A stretch of DNA of 64,000 nt from Synechococcus sp. LA31 (GCF_018502385.1 NZ_CP075523.1:372001-436000), one strand, 5' to 3'. Numbered from the stretch's first letter, positions 33,727 to 42,669 are shown. Notes: generated from the sequence alone by a model not told the origin. Program-made: numbers and translations.

Positions 33727-36081
33727 TCAGCCCCGGGCGCCGCCGGACACCGTGATCAGGGAACCCTGATCGGTGCTGCCGCTGGAGCCGGTGACCTTGT
33801 TGTTGGGAGGAGGAAGCTCCTGATTGCGCTTGTTTTGCTGACCGGGCATGCCGCTCATCGGACCGACGCGGGTGGGGTTACGGCGTCGGGCTGAGCTGCC
33901 CTCAGTGCCGGTCACGTGGTCGCCACGATCCCAGTCGTCGCCGGTGACTTTGGTACCCGATCCCTCGCCGGTCACTCGGGAGGTGGGGCGCAGATCCTCA
34001 TCCATGCTCACAGGAGCAGAGCCAGCGGCGGCCAGACGTTGGCTGGCGCGACGGTCGAATCGGAATTGCTCCGTGCCGGTCACCTTGCCGCTGGCCATGT
34101 CAAAAGGGCCGGTGATCTTCCCGCCTTGCTCGTAGGTGCTGCCGGTGACCGCGCCGCTGCGTTCGCGTTCCACCTGTGCGGCACGGGCTGGTGATTGAAC
34201 GCTGAACTGCTGCCAGGTGGCCTGGTTCAAGGGCTGGGGAAAATCGGCATCGCGGCTGGGCGCGGTGCCGCAGGCTGCAGCCTGTTGATCAGCACCCACA
34301 TACGGGGTTCCGGTGACGTCTTCGCAGGCACCGCGCTCAGCCCCCGTCATCACGCCGCCAATTCCGGGTTGGATGCCGGTCATACGGTTGGCGTTGCGCA
34401 CGGCGGTGCGCTCACGGGTGGCGCGTACTGCCTGGGCGTTGCAGAAGTCACCAGCCTGCTCAAGACCTGCGTAAGGGGTGCCGGTCACCACCTTGCAAGT
34501 GCCGGGCTCATCGCCGGTCACATTGGCGGAGCGGCCGGTGCGTGTACCGCTCACCACCTGATTTCGGTTGGTCACGCTGAAACCCACCTTGGCGGCTTCA
34601 GGGGCAGGGCGATTGCCACAGAACCCTTCGAATTGTTGGCTACCGATGTATTCGTCGCCGGTCACGATGCGGCAGCTTCCGGGCTCATCACCGGTGACGC
34701 GCTCGCTGCGACCCACCGCAGTGCCGGTAATGCCTGTGCCACGCAGGGTGTTGAAAGCATTCACCTTGGCTGGGGCCTGGCCGGTGGCGGGCAGTTCAGC
34801 GCCCAGGTATTGATCACCGGTGAGCTGGCGACCAGAACCGGGCTCATCACCGGTGACGCGCTCGCTGCGACCCACCATCACACCACTCACGGCCTGGCCA
34901 CCGAGGGTTTGGCTTTGACCCACCTTGCGCACAGACGGCGTAGTGCCGCCGCAGTAGGTGGCGGACTGGTTGGCGGAGATGTATTCGGTGCCGGTGACTT
35001 GCTTACAGGTGCCGGGCTCATCGCCGGTGACCTTTTCACTGCGGCCTACTTCGTTGCCGGTCACCCGGTTGCCGTGGCTGGTGGCGCTGACACGCACCTT
35101 GGCTGGTTGAACCGGTGCAGCGGGCTTGGTGCCGCAGAACGTTTGGAACACTTCAGCGCCGAGGTATTCGGTGCCGGTGATGGAGCGGCAGGTGGCGGCT
35201 TCATTGCCGGTGGTCTTCACCGAACGGTTGGCCTGCGTGCCGGTGACGGTCTGGCCGGAAAGGGTCTCGCTCACGCCTACTTTCCAGGAGGCATCGGCGG
35301 CAGCGGCTTGCTTGGCGCCGTGGCGGTTGGGGCCGCTCGGGCGGGTGCCGCTGTTGCGTGCGTTGCCAGCAGCGCCGGTCTTGCTCTTGAGCTCGCGCAC
35401 CTTCTGGGCCAGCTCGCGGGCGCTGAGATCGGGGTTGATCTGGCGTGCCACAGCGGCGGCGCCACTCTTGCTTGTGCTGCTAGCTGATTTGCCACGCTTG
35501 GAGAGCGCCTCGCGGCGGGCCAGCACCAAGGCGCGGCTGGGGTTGTGCTGCGCAGCTGCCTTGCGGGTGGCAGGGCGATTAACGCTGGTATTGGTGGAGC
35601 CTGAGCGGCTGGTCAAAGACAGGCTTGCGGCCTGGCTGCGGTTGTTGTGGGCAGTGTCGTGCTCTTGACACTTGCATTTGTGCTCAGTCGCCGCGGTTTT
35701 AGGAGCTTCTTTCGGAGCCTCCTTCGCCAAATCTGTACGCGTGCGATCGCGCGATTGAGACGCTCGCTTGCCACCGCGTGCAAGGGCCTCCCGCCGAGCC
35801 AAAACCAGGTCGCGGCTGGGATTGCTCACGCGCTTGGGGGTAGAAGTGCTGCGCACGGGCGTTGTGGTCGGAGCACGCAAGCTGCGACTGGCCTGAGGAA
35901 CGACCGCAGCGGACGACGTTGGCGCTGCAGCCGGAGCGGCCTGGGTGCGGGTGGGGCGGGCATCCGCTGCGGTGCGCACGCGCCCACCGCCTGAACTCAC
36001 ACGGCTGGAGGCTTTCTTGCCTCCGTCAGTGAGGGCCTTACGGCGCTCCAGGGCTGCTTCGCGACTCGATTTGGTGGCCAT
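33727..36081 (-). CDS. csoS2: Carboxysome scaffold protein CsoS2
   Basis: With the ATG at 36081 (MATKSSREAALERRKAL) the product has 784 residues. The N-terminal region has three clear basic RubisCO-binding repeats of the form LxxRR(K/E)AL..GGK(K/R)A, and possibly a fourth weak one, plus a KCKCQEHD segment. The middle region has six repeats of about 50 residues marked by VTGDEPG and TGT(E/P)Y; the third (about 34785-34920) lacks both cysteines that the others have. The C-terminal region ends LITVSGGARG, the shell-binding peptide. Extra residues upstream of 36081 in the same frame are atypical. CsoS2 links RubisCO to the shell and organises assembly. Confidence 0.96.
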   Translation of the reverse strand: MATKSSREAALERRKALTDGGKKASSRVSSGGGRVRTAADARPTRTQAAPAAAPTSSAAVVPQASRSLRAPTTTPVRSTSTPKRVSNPSRDLVLARREALARGGKRASQSRDRTRTDLAKEAPKEAPKTAATEHKCKCQEHDTAHNNRSQAASLSLTSRSGSTNTSVNRPATRKAAAQHNPSRALVLARREALSKRGKSASSTSKSGAAAVARQINPDLSARELAQKVRELKSKTGAAGNARNSGTRPSGPNRHGAKQAAAADASWKVGVSETLSGQTVTGTQANRSVKTTGNEAATCRSITGTEYLGAEVFQTFCGTKPAAPVQPAKVRVSATSHGNRVTGNEVGRSEKVTGDEPGTCKQVTGTEYISANQSATYCGGTTPSVRKVGQSQTLGGQAVSGVMVGRSERVTGDEPGSGRQLTGDQYLGAELPATGQAPAKVNAFNTLRGTGITGTAVGRSERVTGDEPGSCRIVTGDEYIGSQQFEGFCGNRPAPEAAKVGFSVTNRNQVVSGTRTGRSANVTGDEPGTCKVVTGTPYAGLEQAGDFCNAQAVRATRERTAVRNANRMTGIQPGIGGVMTGAERGACEDVTGTPYVGADQQAAACGTAPSRDADFPQPLNQATWQQFSVQSPARAAQVERERSGAVTGSTYEQGGKITGPFDMASGKVTGTEQFRFDRRASQRLAAAGSAPVSMDEDLRPTSRVTGEGSGTKVTGDDWDRGDHVTGTEGSSARRRNPTRVGPMSGMPGQQNKRNQELPPPNNKVTGSSGSTDQGSLITVSGGARG

Positions 36082-36203
36082 GTCCGCCCGGCGTATGGAA
36101 TGACTGGGGTTGCAGCACGACCTGCCCTGTGATTGCACAGGCCTGCAGGACGTTGCAAGAAAAATACCGATCGCTGACTAGAACGATCAGTGCAAAAAGG
36201 TGT

Positions 36204-36224
36204 GGTCCCGGATAAACCGGGACC
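36204..36224 (-). promoter_or_regulatory. Stem-loop between cbbS and csoS2
   Basis: A perfect 8-bp stem (GGTCCCGG / CCGGGACC) with a five-base loop lies 20 bases after the cbbS stop. On the minus strand it is followed by ACACC and then five T (TTTTT), so it could act as a partial terminator or as an mRNA 3' stabiliser, giving more cbbLS than csoS2 message. The rest of the 162-base gap may hold a separate csoS2 promoter, which I cannot identify. Confidence 0.65.
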
Positions 36225-36243
36225 TAAGTCGACAGGCGCTGAA

Positions 36244-36585
36244 TCAGCGGCCTTCGAACACCACGAAGCAAGCGCCTTGGCTCTGGGTGTAGGCGTCGTA
36301 GCCCACGAGACGCACGTGATGGTCGGGGTATGCGCGATGGCAGGCCTCGAGTTCGTTCACGATGACGCTCAGATCCTTCTCACCGAAGAAGGGCAGCTTC
36401 CAATAAGACCAATAAGTGGCCATGGAGTTGCTGGGGTGGACGTGCTCGACGAGCGGGCTCCAACCCTGGGCAATGATGTACGCGATCTGGTCATAGATCT
36501 CGTCCTGGGTCATCGGCGGGAGGAAGCCGAAGGTCTCCAGGGTGGCGACTGTTTGGTAGTCACCCACGGTGCTCTTGAAAGGCAT
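36244..36585 (-). CDS. cbbS: RubisCO small subunit, form IA
   Basis: The ATG at 36585 gives 113 residues (MPFKSTVGDYQTVATLETFGFLP). The typical segments EHVHPSNSMATYWSYWKLPFFG and YPDHHVRLVGYDAYTQSQG are present. An AAGGA ribosome-binding site precedes this start, and the in-frame residues upstream are not used. It is 81 bases downstream of cbbL. Eight copies cap the L8 core. Confidence 0.97.
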   Translation of the reverse strand: MPFKSTVGDYQTVATLETFGFLPPMTQDEIYDQIAYIIAQGWSPLVEHVHPSNSMATYWSYWKLPFFGEKDLSVIVNELEACHRAYPDHHVRLVGYDAYTQSQGACFVVFEGR

Positions 36586-36666
36586 GGGGTTCCTTGAGAT
36601 GGATGGAATGAATGCTTGGGAGGGAAACAACAAGGTGTTGCTTCCCAATTCCCGTTAGCGATTGGC

Positions 36667-38079
36667 TCAGTTGACGTCGAGCTTGTCGACGGTGTCGAAC
36701 TCGAACTTGATTTCCTTCCAGGTCTCGAGAGCGATGGCCAGCTCAGGGCTGTGCTTCGCGGCTTCCATGAGGATGTCGCGGCCTTCGCGCTCGATTTCGC
36801 GACCGGCATTGCGTGCTTTGACGCAGGCTTCGAGAGCCACGCGGTTCGCAGCAGCACCAGCAGCGGAACCCCAGGGGTGACCGTGGGTACCACCACCGAA
36901 CTGGAGCACGGAATCGTCGCCAAAGATGCTCACCAGCGCGGGCATGTGCCACACGTGGATACCGCCGGAGGCCACGGCGAACACGCCGCCCATGGAACCC
37001 CAATCTTGATCGAAGAAGTTACCGCGGCTGCGATCTTCGGGAACGAAGGATTCACGCAGCTGGTCGATGTAGCCGAGGGTCGACTGACGGTCACCCTCGA
37101 GCTTGCCCACCACGGTGCCGGTGTGGAGTTGGTCACCACCGGAGAGACGCAGGCACTTAGCCAGCACACGGAAGTGAATGCCGTGCTTGGGGTGACGGTC
37201 GATCACCGCGTGCATGGCACGGTGAATGTGCAGCAGCATGCCGTTCTTCCGGCACCACTTCGCCAGACCGGTGTTGGCCGTGAAGCCACCGGTGATGTAG
37301 TCGTGCATGATGATCGGCTGGCCGAGTTCTTTGGCGAACTCAGCGCGCTCGTACATCTCCTCGGGGGTCGCTGCCGTGCAGTTGAGGTAGTGACCCTTTT
37401 TCTCGCCGGTTTCTTGTTCCGACAGCTTCACAGCTTCGGCCACGAACTCGAAACGGTTCTGCCAGCGCTGGAAGGGCTGCGAGTTGATGTTCTCGTCGTC
37501 CTTGGTGAAGTCGAGGCCGCCGCGAAGGCACTCATACACCACACGGCCGTAGTTCTTGCCGCTCAGGCCGAGCTTCGGCTTGATGGTGCAACCCAGCAGG
37601 GGACGGCCGTACTTGTTCATACGGTCGCGTTCGACCTGGATGCCGTTCGGGGGACCCATGCAGGTCTTGATGAACGCCATCGGGAAGCGGATGTCTTCCA
37701 GACGCAGGTGACGCAGCGCCTTGAAACCGAACACGTTGCCGACCAGGGAGGTCAGCACGTTGGTGACAGAACCCTCTTCGAAGAGATCGAGGGGGTAGGC
37801 GATGAAGGCATAGAAGGCTTCCTTGTCGCCAGGAACGTCTTCGATGCGGTAGCAGCGGCCCTTGTAGAAGTCGAGGTCGGTGAGGAGCTCGGACCACACA
37901 GTGGACCAGGTGCCGGTGGAGGATTCAGCAGCCACAGCAGCGGCAACTTCTTCCTTAGGCACACCTTCCTGGCCGGTGCACTTAAAGCAAGCCAGCAGGT
38001 CGGTGTCGAGGGGAACGTAATCAGGAGTCCAATACGTGTCGCGGTACTCCTTAACCCCAGCGTCGTACTTCTTAGCCAT
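36667..38079 (-). CDS. cbbL: RubisCO large subunit, form IA
   Basis: This is a 470-residue large subunit. The carbamylated lysine is Lys193 in [11 protein letters not shown] with metal ligands Asp195 and Glu196; the catalytic TIKPKLG (165-171) and the loop 6 region [14 protein letters not shown] are intact, as is HVWHMPALV. Sequence and gene context identify form IA, the alpha-carboxysomal type. A GGAGA lies upstream of the ATG. It is second in the operon, 71 bases after csoS1. Confidence 0.98.
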   Translation of the reverse strand: MAKKYDAGVKEYRDTYWTPDYVPLDTDLLACFKCTGQEGVPKEEVAAAVAAESSTGTWSTVWSELLTDLDFYKGRCYRIEDVPGDKEAFYAFIAYPLDLFEEGSVTNVLTSLVGNVFGFKALRHLRLEDIRFPMAFIKTCMGPPNGIQVERDRMNKYGRPLLGCTIKPKLGLSGKNYGRVVYECLRGGLDFTKDDENINSQPFQRWQNRFEFVAEAVKLSEQETGEKKGHYLNCTAATPEEMYERAEFAKELGQPIIMHDYITGGFTANTGLAKWCRKNGMLLHIHRAMHAVIDRHPKHGIHFRVLAKCLRLSGGDQLHTGTVVGKLEGDRQSTLGYIDQLRESFVPEDRSRGNFFDQDWGSMGGVFAVASGGIHVWHMPALVSIFGDDSVLQFGGGTHGHPWGSAAGAAANRVALEACVKARNAGREIEREGRDILMEAAKHSPELAIALETWKEIKFEFDTVDKLDVN

Positions 38080-38150
38080 GGAGGATCTCCGGGTGGGTCG
38101 AGGGAAATGAGTCAGAGAATGGAGCGGCCCTCAAGGGCGCGCTTCAGGCC

Positions 38151-38465
38151 TCAGTCCTTCGAACCAACGAAGCCGGCGCTGCTGTTCAGAGCAGGCTCCA
38201 CTTCACGGTGGGGGCGAGCAATGATGTGAGCAGCAACCAGGCCATCACCCACGCGCTCGCAGGCATCAGCGCCGGCACGAACGGCAGCGTTCACAGCGCC
38301 GGTTTCGCCACGGACGAGCACGGTGACGTAACCGCCGCCCACGAATTCGCGGCCAATCAGGCGCACTTCGGCGGCCTTGGTCATGGCGTCAGCGGCCTCG
38401 ATCGCGGGCACGAGACCCCGGGTCTCGATCATGCCGAGGGCGATGCCCATGGTTTCGTTAGCCAT
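38151..38465 (-). CDS. csoS1: Carboxysome major shell protein CsoS1
   Basis: This 104-residue BMC-H hexamer protein starts MANETMGIALGMIETRG at 38465, preceded by an AGGAG ribosome-binding site. It contains FVGGGYVTVLVRGETGAVNAAVRAG, and the short C-terminal tail is typical. Hexamers tile the facets and their central pore passes bicarbonate and RuBP. This is the first gene of the core cso operon; the roughly 226-base gap to sbtB upstream should hold its promoter. Confidence 0.97.
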   Translation of the reverse strand: MANETMGIALGMIETRGLVPAIEAADAMTKAAEVRLIGREFVGGGYVTVLVRGETGAVNAAVRAGADACERVGDGLVAAHIIARPHREVEPALNSSAGFVGSKD

Positions 38466-38691
38466 TACCTGCTCCTGGAGGAGGGGTGGAATGTTCGCCT
38501 GCAACCTTGCTCGCCAGCTCAACCTCCCGTCAAGCCATTTGGGGACTCTTCACGATCACTGTCTTCGCTGCCGCTGATAAGCGGCGCTGATCAGTGCGTT
38601 ACAAACCTTTGGGAATGCTTCTTGTGATCGGCCCAAGACCTCTTGGAATCGTTGTGCTCGGCACTGTTTTTGCCGCTGGGTTGCCTCCGGA

Positions 38692-38973
38692 TCAAAACGG
38701 TTCTGCATCGGAGACGAAGCCAACTCCGCCGTAGCGATTCAGCAGCGGCCGCACGCCATCCCGCAGTGGAGCGAGCAGGTCGGGCCTGCAGAACACCACC
38801 ACGTGAGCATTCGCCCCCACGCCGCTGAACGCCAGGCTTTCCGAGACGGTGCCCCGAGGGCCTTTGCCCGTGACCTGCTTGATCACGGTGTAGCCACTGC
38901 AGCCGGCTCGATCAATGGCCTGCAACACCGCCTCCAGTTCCCGTTCGCTGAAGATCAGATCCACACGCTTCAT
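38692..38973 (-). CDS. sbtB: PII-like protein SbtB
   Basis: This 93-residue ferredoxin-like PII superfamily protein starts MKRVDLIFSERELEAVLQ, with a T-loop-like KGPRGTVSESLAFSG and RPDLLAPLRDGVRPLL. It overlaps sbtA by four bases (ATGA at 38970-38973), the usual sbtA-sbtB arrangement. SbtB binds adenine nucleotides including cAMP and inhibits or gates SbtA. It ends at SDAEPF and lacks the C-terminal Cys-pair extension present in some SbtB proteins, so redox control by that loop is not expected. Confidence 0.88.
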   Translation of the reverse strand: MKRVDLIFSERELEAVLQAIDRAGCSGYTVIKQVTGKGPRGTVSESLAFSGVGANAHVVVFCRPDLLAPLRDGVRPLLNRYGGVGFVSDAEPF

Positions 38974-39956
38974 GGCTGCAACCGATTCACCAGGGCCATG
39001 TACAGGGGAATCCCTACGGAAATGTTGAAAGGGAAGGTCACCCCCAGGGCCGTCGAGATGTAGAAGCTTGGATTGGCTTCGGGCACCGTCATCCGCATGG
39101 CTGCTGGAACAGCGATGTAAGACGCGCTAGCGCAAAGCACCACGAACAAAAGCCCATTGCCTTGGCCCAGCTGCAGACCCCTGGCGATGAAAGCTCCAAG
39201 CAGCGCGTTAACGAGCGGCATCAACAACGCGAAGCCAATCAGAAAGGCCCCTGCTTGTTTGAGATCCCGCAACCGCTGAGCCGCCACGATGCCCATGTCG
39301 AGCAGGAAGAAGCTCAGGGCGCCATAAAACAGCTTGTCGGTGAAGGGGAGCATTTTTTCGGCGCCCTGGGGACTGTTGGCTGCGGTGAGCACACCCACCA
39401 GCAAGCTGCCCACCAGCAGATACACCGATCCGTTGAGGAAGGATTCTTTGAGCACTGCGCCCCAGCGCATGGTCTCCGCGTCTGTCTTGCTGGTCGGCGT
39501 TGCCAGCTTCACCAGCAGCAATCCCACGATGATGGCTGGCGATTCCATCAGGGCCAGTGCCGCCACCATGAAGCCGTCGTGGTCGAGGCCGAGAGTGTCG
39601 AGGAAGCTTTCGGCGGTGATGAAAGTCACCGCACTGATCGAGCCGTAGGTGGCGGCGATGGCGGCGGCATTGAAGCCATCCACCTTCAGCCGCAGCAGCG
39701 CAAAGCCGTAGAGCGGCACCAGCATCGACATGGCCATGGCTGCCCCGATGGTGAGCAGCACCGTTTCGCTGAGGCCTGACTGCTGGAGCTCAAGGCCGCC
39801 CTTGAAGCCAATCGCCAGAAGTAGATACAGCGAGAACAGCTTTGGCAGCGGTGCTGGGATCTCCAGGTCGGAACCCAGGACGACCGCGAAGACCCCCAGG
39901 AAGAAAAACAGAACCGGCGGTGTGAGCAGGTTTTGCAGGATCAGGCTGGTGTCCAA
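38970..39956 (-). CDS. sbtA: Sodium-dependent bicarbonate transporter SbtA
   Basis: This 328-residue, about ten-helix membrane protein is made of two inverted halves. Recognisable segments are LQNLLTPPVLFFFLGVFAVV, LYLLLAIGFKGGLEL, YGSISAVTFITAESFL and ALMESPAIIVGLLL in the first half, and FLLDMGIVAAQRL and AAMRMTVPEANPSFYISTALGVTFPFNISVGIPLY in the second. SbtA imports HCO3- with Na+ at high affinity across the cell membrane. It is the first gene of the long minus-strand series. Confidence 0.95.
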   Translation of the reverse strand: MDTSLILQNLLTPPVLFFFLGVFAVVLGSDLEIPAPLPKLFSLYLLLAIGFKGGLELQQSGLSETVLLTIGAAMAMSMLVPLYGFALLRLKVDGFNAAAIAATYGSISAVTFITAESFLDTLGLDHDGFMVAALALMESPAIIVGLLLVKLATPTSKTDAETMRWGAVLKESFLNGSVYLLVGSLLVGVLTAANSPQGAEKMLPFTDKLFYGALSFFLLDMGIVAAQRLRDLKQAGAFLIGFALLMPLVNALLGAFIARGLQLGQGNGLLFVVLCASASYIAVPAAMRMTVPEANPSFYISTALGVTFPFNISVGIPLYMALVNRLQP

Positions 39957-40190
39957 GGCCGTGTTCGCTGCATCGGAAGCACGCTAGAGCGAGCGCGCCG
40001 TCCTGTTCGCGCACGCACACAGGTCGGGCGGCGGCTGTTGATTCAATCAGCAACCCTCCTTACGGTTGATCAGAGGCAGGAACCCCTGGAGTTTGTTTCG
40101 GGGGGTGGAATGTTCAACCCGTCCCTGCCTCCCCAATTCACTTGATCCCCATGGGTTCACAATGGGCCACCTGCTGTGGCTCAGGCCTTG

Positions 40191-40787
40191 ATGCGCTCCT
40201 CTTCGATCCGGCCGCGGCTGGTGATCGCCAGCGGCAATGCCAGCAAGGTTGCTGAGATCAGCGCCATGCTCGACGCGGTAGGCCTGGATGTGCTTCAGCA
40301 GCCCGATGGCCTTGAGATTGAGGAAACCGGCAGCACGTATCTGGAAAACGCCCGCTTGAAGGCCTGCTCAGTGGCCCGCCTCACCGGCGCCTGGGCCTTG
40401 GCCGATGATTCGGGCCTGGAGGTTGATGCATTGGGTGGCGCTCCAGGGCTCTACTCAGCCCGCTACGCCCCCACGGATCACGAGCGCGTCCATCGCCTCT
40501 TGAAGGAGCTGGGAGAGACCCCCTATCGCAGCGCCAGCTTCAATAGCGCCATGGCCTTGGCTGATCCCAATGGTGATGCCGTGCTGGAGGCCCAGGGCAT
40601 CTGTCGCGGAGAAATCCTCACGGCACCAGATGGTCACGGAGCTGGCTACGACCCGATTTTCTGGGTGCGTGAAGCGGGAATGACCTATGCCCGCATGGGG
40701 CAGCACCTCAAGAACAAGCTGGGTTCCCGTGGCAAAGCAGCCCGCACCCTGGCCCCTGATCTCAAGCGCTTGCTGGGGATCGGCTGA
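40191..40787 (+). CDS. rdgB: Non-canonical purine NTP pyrophosphatase (RdgB/HAM1)
   Basis: Starting at the ATG at 40191 (MRSSSIRPRLVIASGN; a GTG at 40176 is also possible) the product is 198 residues. The substrate-site SGNASKVAEI, the catalytic ALADDSGLEVDALGGAPGLYSARY and the GYDPIFW motif are present. It hydrolyses ITP, dITP and XTP. This house-cleaning gene is a conserved neighbour of the cso locus in picocyanobacteria. It is convergent with csoS1D, one base apart. Confidence 0.95.
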   Translation: MRSSSIRPRLVIASGNASKVAEISAMLDAVGLDVLQQPDGLEIEETGSTYLENARLKACSVARLTGAWALADDSGLEVDALGGAPGLYSARYAPTDHERVHRLLKELGETPYRSASFNSAMALADPNGDAVLEAQGICRGEILTAPDGHGAGYDPIFWVREAGMTYARMGQHLKNKLGSRGKAARTLAPDLKRLLGIG

Positions 40788-40788
40788 T

Positions 40789-41580
40789 CTAGCGGGAGCG
40801 GCGGTTGATCTGCTCCACCGAGCGCATGGCCGCCGCGGCTGCTTCGTTCACATCCCCTTCCCACCCCGCCAGGGTGAGGCGCCCAAAAGCCCCCACCGCT
40901 TTCACATCCACAACGGTGATGTTGCTCGCTTTCTCCGCTTCGTTGGCCGCCAGCAGCACGTAGCCCGCGGGCTCGGTTTCCAGGATGTACATGCTCATCC
41001 CAGCTTGAATCATCGAACCGCGGCGGTTCTGACGGTTGATCAGCACAGCGTGGTCGGGTGTGATGGCTCGAATCACTTCGGTCCAGGTCACGCTGCAACG
41101 GGTGCGCTGCTCCACGCTGCTGCCGATGGCTTCCAGCACCACATCACCGGAATGGAGCACGTTGCTCTGATCACGGTGGTAGAGCGCCAGCGAGCCAAAC
41201 GCCCGCTCCACCACCATTTGGCCAAGCCGCACAGTGCTCGCCTTCAGGGCGATATCTGTGACCCTGTGGACGGCCATGCCTGGGGATACCTCGAGCCACA
41301 GGCAGGCATCGCCTGGGATCGGCAAAAAGCCCTGGCTCACGGTTCCCATGTAGGCCGCCAGCTGCGGCTGCAGGGAATCAAGAAAAACGTAGGTGCGCAG
41401 CTCAATCGATTCCACCGCGCTGGCCTGGCTCACCAGCCGGGCCTCGCTATCGGTGGTGATCACGCAGCTGGCAGCCGAGGGGTGCAGTTCATCCAGCGGC
41501 GTGCCGCTGCCCCTGAAACCCACGTTGGTGCCGGTGATCTGCACAGCAGAGGAGCTTCGCCTTGGGATCCGCTGCGGCAA
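40789..41580 (-). CDS. csoS1D: Carboxysome shell protein CsoS1D (tandem BMC-T)
   Basis: This 263-residue protein has two fused circularly permuted BMC domains: a variable N-terminus to about residue 40, then [57 protein letters not shown] and the second domain ending [17 protein letters not shown]. The trimer stacks into a shell unit with a large gated pore. The frame begins at a TTG at 41580; no better start was seen. The gene stands alone, on the same strand as the main operon but 2.3 kb upstream of csoS1. Confidence 0.92.
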   Translation of the reverse strand: MPQRIPRRSSSAVQITGTNVGFRGSGTPLDELHPSAASCVITTDSEARLVSQASAVESIELRTYVFLDSLQPQLAAYMGTVSQGFLPIPGDACLWLEVSPGMAVHRVTDIALKASTVRLGQMVVERAFGSLALYHRDQSNVLHSGDVVLEAIGSSVEQRTRCSVTWTEVIRAITPDHAVLINRQNRRGSMIQAGMSMYILETEPAGYVLLAANEAEKASNITVVDVKAVGAFGRLTLAGWEGDVNEAAAAAMRSVEQINRRSR

Positions 41581-41768
41581 GGCGAGGCGTGCTCTCTAAT
41601 GCGGCGCGATCTTACCGCCCTGATCCCAGTGCACAGTTGCTGACGCCGCGAATCCCTCGCGATCGAGGGCCTGGCCTTCCCTCGAAACCGAAGGATGAGT
41701 TGCGCCGCAATGGTCTTGCGCCTCCGGCCGCAGCCGGTACCGTCCGCGCATACACCGCAGGAGTGCCC

Positions 41769-42182
41769 GTGGCCGCTAAGCGTTCTGCATCCCCCGCCGC
41801 CAGCCAGGAGGCTGCTGACCTCAACGCTGAACAGGCTCTGGCCCTGGTGGGGATGGGCTTGATGCAGAAGATGGCCGCAAGCGGTGAGTTGCCGTGGGTG
41901 TGGCAAGAATCTGAAGATGGTGGCGCTTGTGACGTTGGAGCCCTGCGCCAACGCCTAGAGCTCACGCAGTTAGCCCTGCAGACCGGCGCACCCTTAAGCA
42001 CTGCCGAGGTCACGTATCTGATGGGAGCCCGTCCTGGCGGTGCCGACGTGGAGCGCGGTGGCCTAAGGGCACGGCGCGTGAGCCGCAACGTGTGGAAGCT
42101 CAGCGAGGCCCGCGGCGCTGAGCGTCGCGGTGAGGTAACACCGTTTGGCAACTTCAACGATGGCCGTCGCCGCTTCGCCTGA
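41769..42182 (+). CDS. Conserved-looking hypothetical protein next to csoS1D
   Basis: The GTG at 41769 gives 137 residues (VAAKRSASPAASQEAADLN). A helical region LNAEQALALVGMGLMQKMAAS is followed by ELTQLALQTGAPLSTAEVTYLMGARPGG and a basic C-terminus ending NFNDGRRRFA. The 'STAEVTYLMGARPG' part resembles a helix-turn-helix but I cannot assign a family. It is divergent from csoS1D with a 188-base spacer, so co-regulation with the shell gene is possible. Confidence 0.7.
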   Translation: MAAKRSASPAASQEAADLNAEQALALVGMGLMQKMAASGELPWVWQESEDGGACDVGALRQRLELTQLALQTGAPLSTAEVTYLMGARPGGADVERGGLRARRVSRNVWKLSEARGAERRGEVTPFGNFNDGRRRFA

Positions 42183-42187
42183 CGGCT

Positions 42188-42571
42188 TTACGGCAGTTCT
42201 CCACCGGTGCTGATTTCGCGGTCCCAGGCGGCGATCAGTTGATCCCTGAGCTGCATGGCCTGGTTTAGAGCGACGTCCAAGCCGCCCCACCAATTCACCA
42301 GGGCTACCGGTATGGGCATGGCATTGCATTCCAGTTCGAACGACTGGATCGTGTCGTCACCGTCCACCAGCACGGTGATCGAAAAGTCCAGTAGCCCCTG
42401 CTGCCAAGGGTGAAGCGTCACCGTGGTGATGTTGCCCAAGGCCACACAACCCACATCGATGGTCCACCAAGGACCAGCTGAGCCGCGCTGGTGGTGGATG
42501 TCTGGTCTGTCGATCTTCGGCCAGCCCCGCCGCACCAACTGCTGCAGCAGATCGTTGAGCGTGGAGCGCAT
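42188..42571 (-). CDS. Hypothetical protein
   Basis: Starting at the ATG at 42571 (MRSTLNDLLQQLVRRGWPKID) the product is 127 residues with alternating strands and a Trp-rich centre (GPWWTIDVG, HPWQQGLLDF, LVNWWGGLDVAL). No family was recognised. It is convergent with the preceding gene and divergent from the APC permease gene. Confidence 0.7.
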   Translation of the reverse strand: MRSTLNDLLQQLVRRGWPKIDRPDIHHQRGSAGPWWTIDVGCVALGNITTVTLHPWQQGLLDFSITVLVDGDDTIQSFELECNAMPIPVALVNWWGGLDVALNQAMQLRDQLIAAWDREISTGGELP

Positions 42572-42669
42572 CGGCCCTCCCTCCGCTGCGTTGTCTCTGT
42601 CATGGCACCGGAGGGTTGCAGCGGGCAAGGGGGCTTCGGTGCATCCTGGGTGCAGATCCAACGCATCCT

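Noticed and set aside
34195-35487. 430-codon open frame on the plus strand opposite csoS2
   Set aside because: It is antisense to the repeat-rich csoS2 gene, and its Gly/Ala/His-rich composition mirrors the GC-rich repeats. No domain.
36616-38229. 537-codon open frame on the plus strand opposite cbbL
   Set aside because: This is the antisense shadow of a highly constrained gene with strong codon bias; no recognisable protein features.
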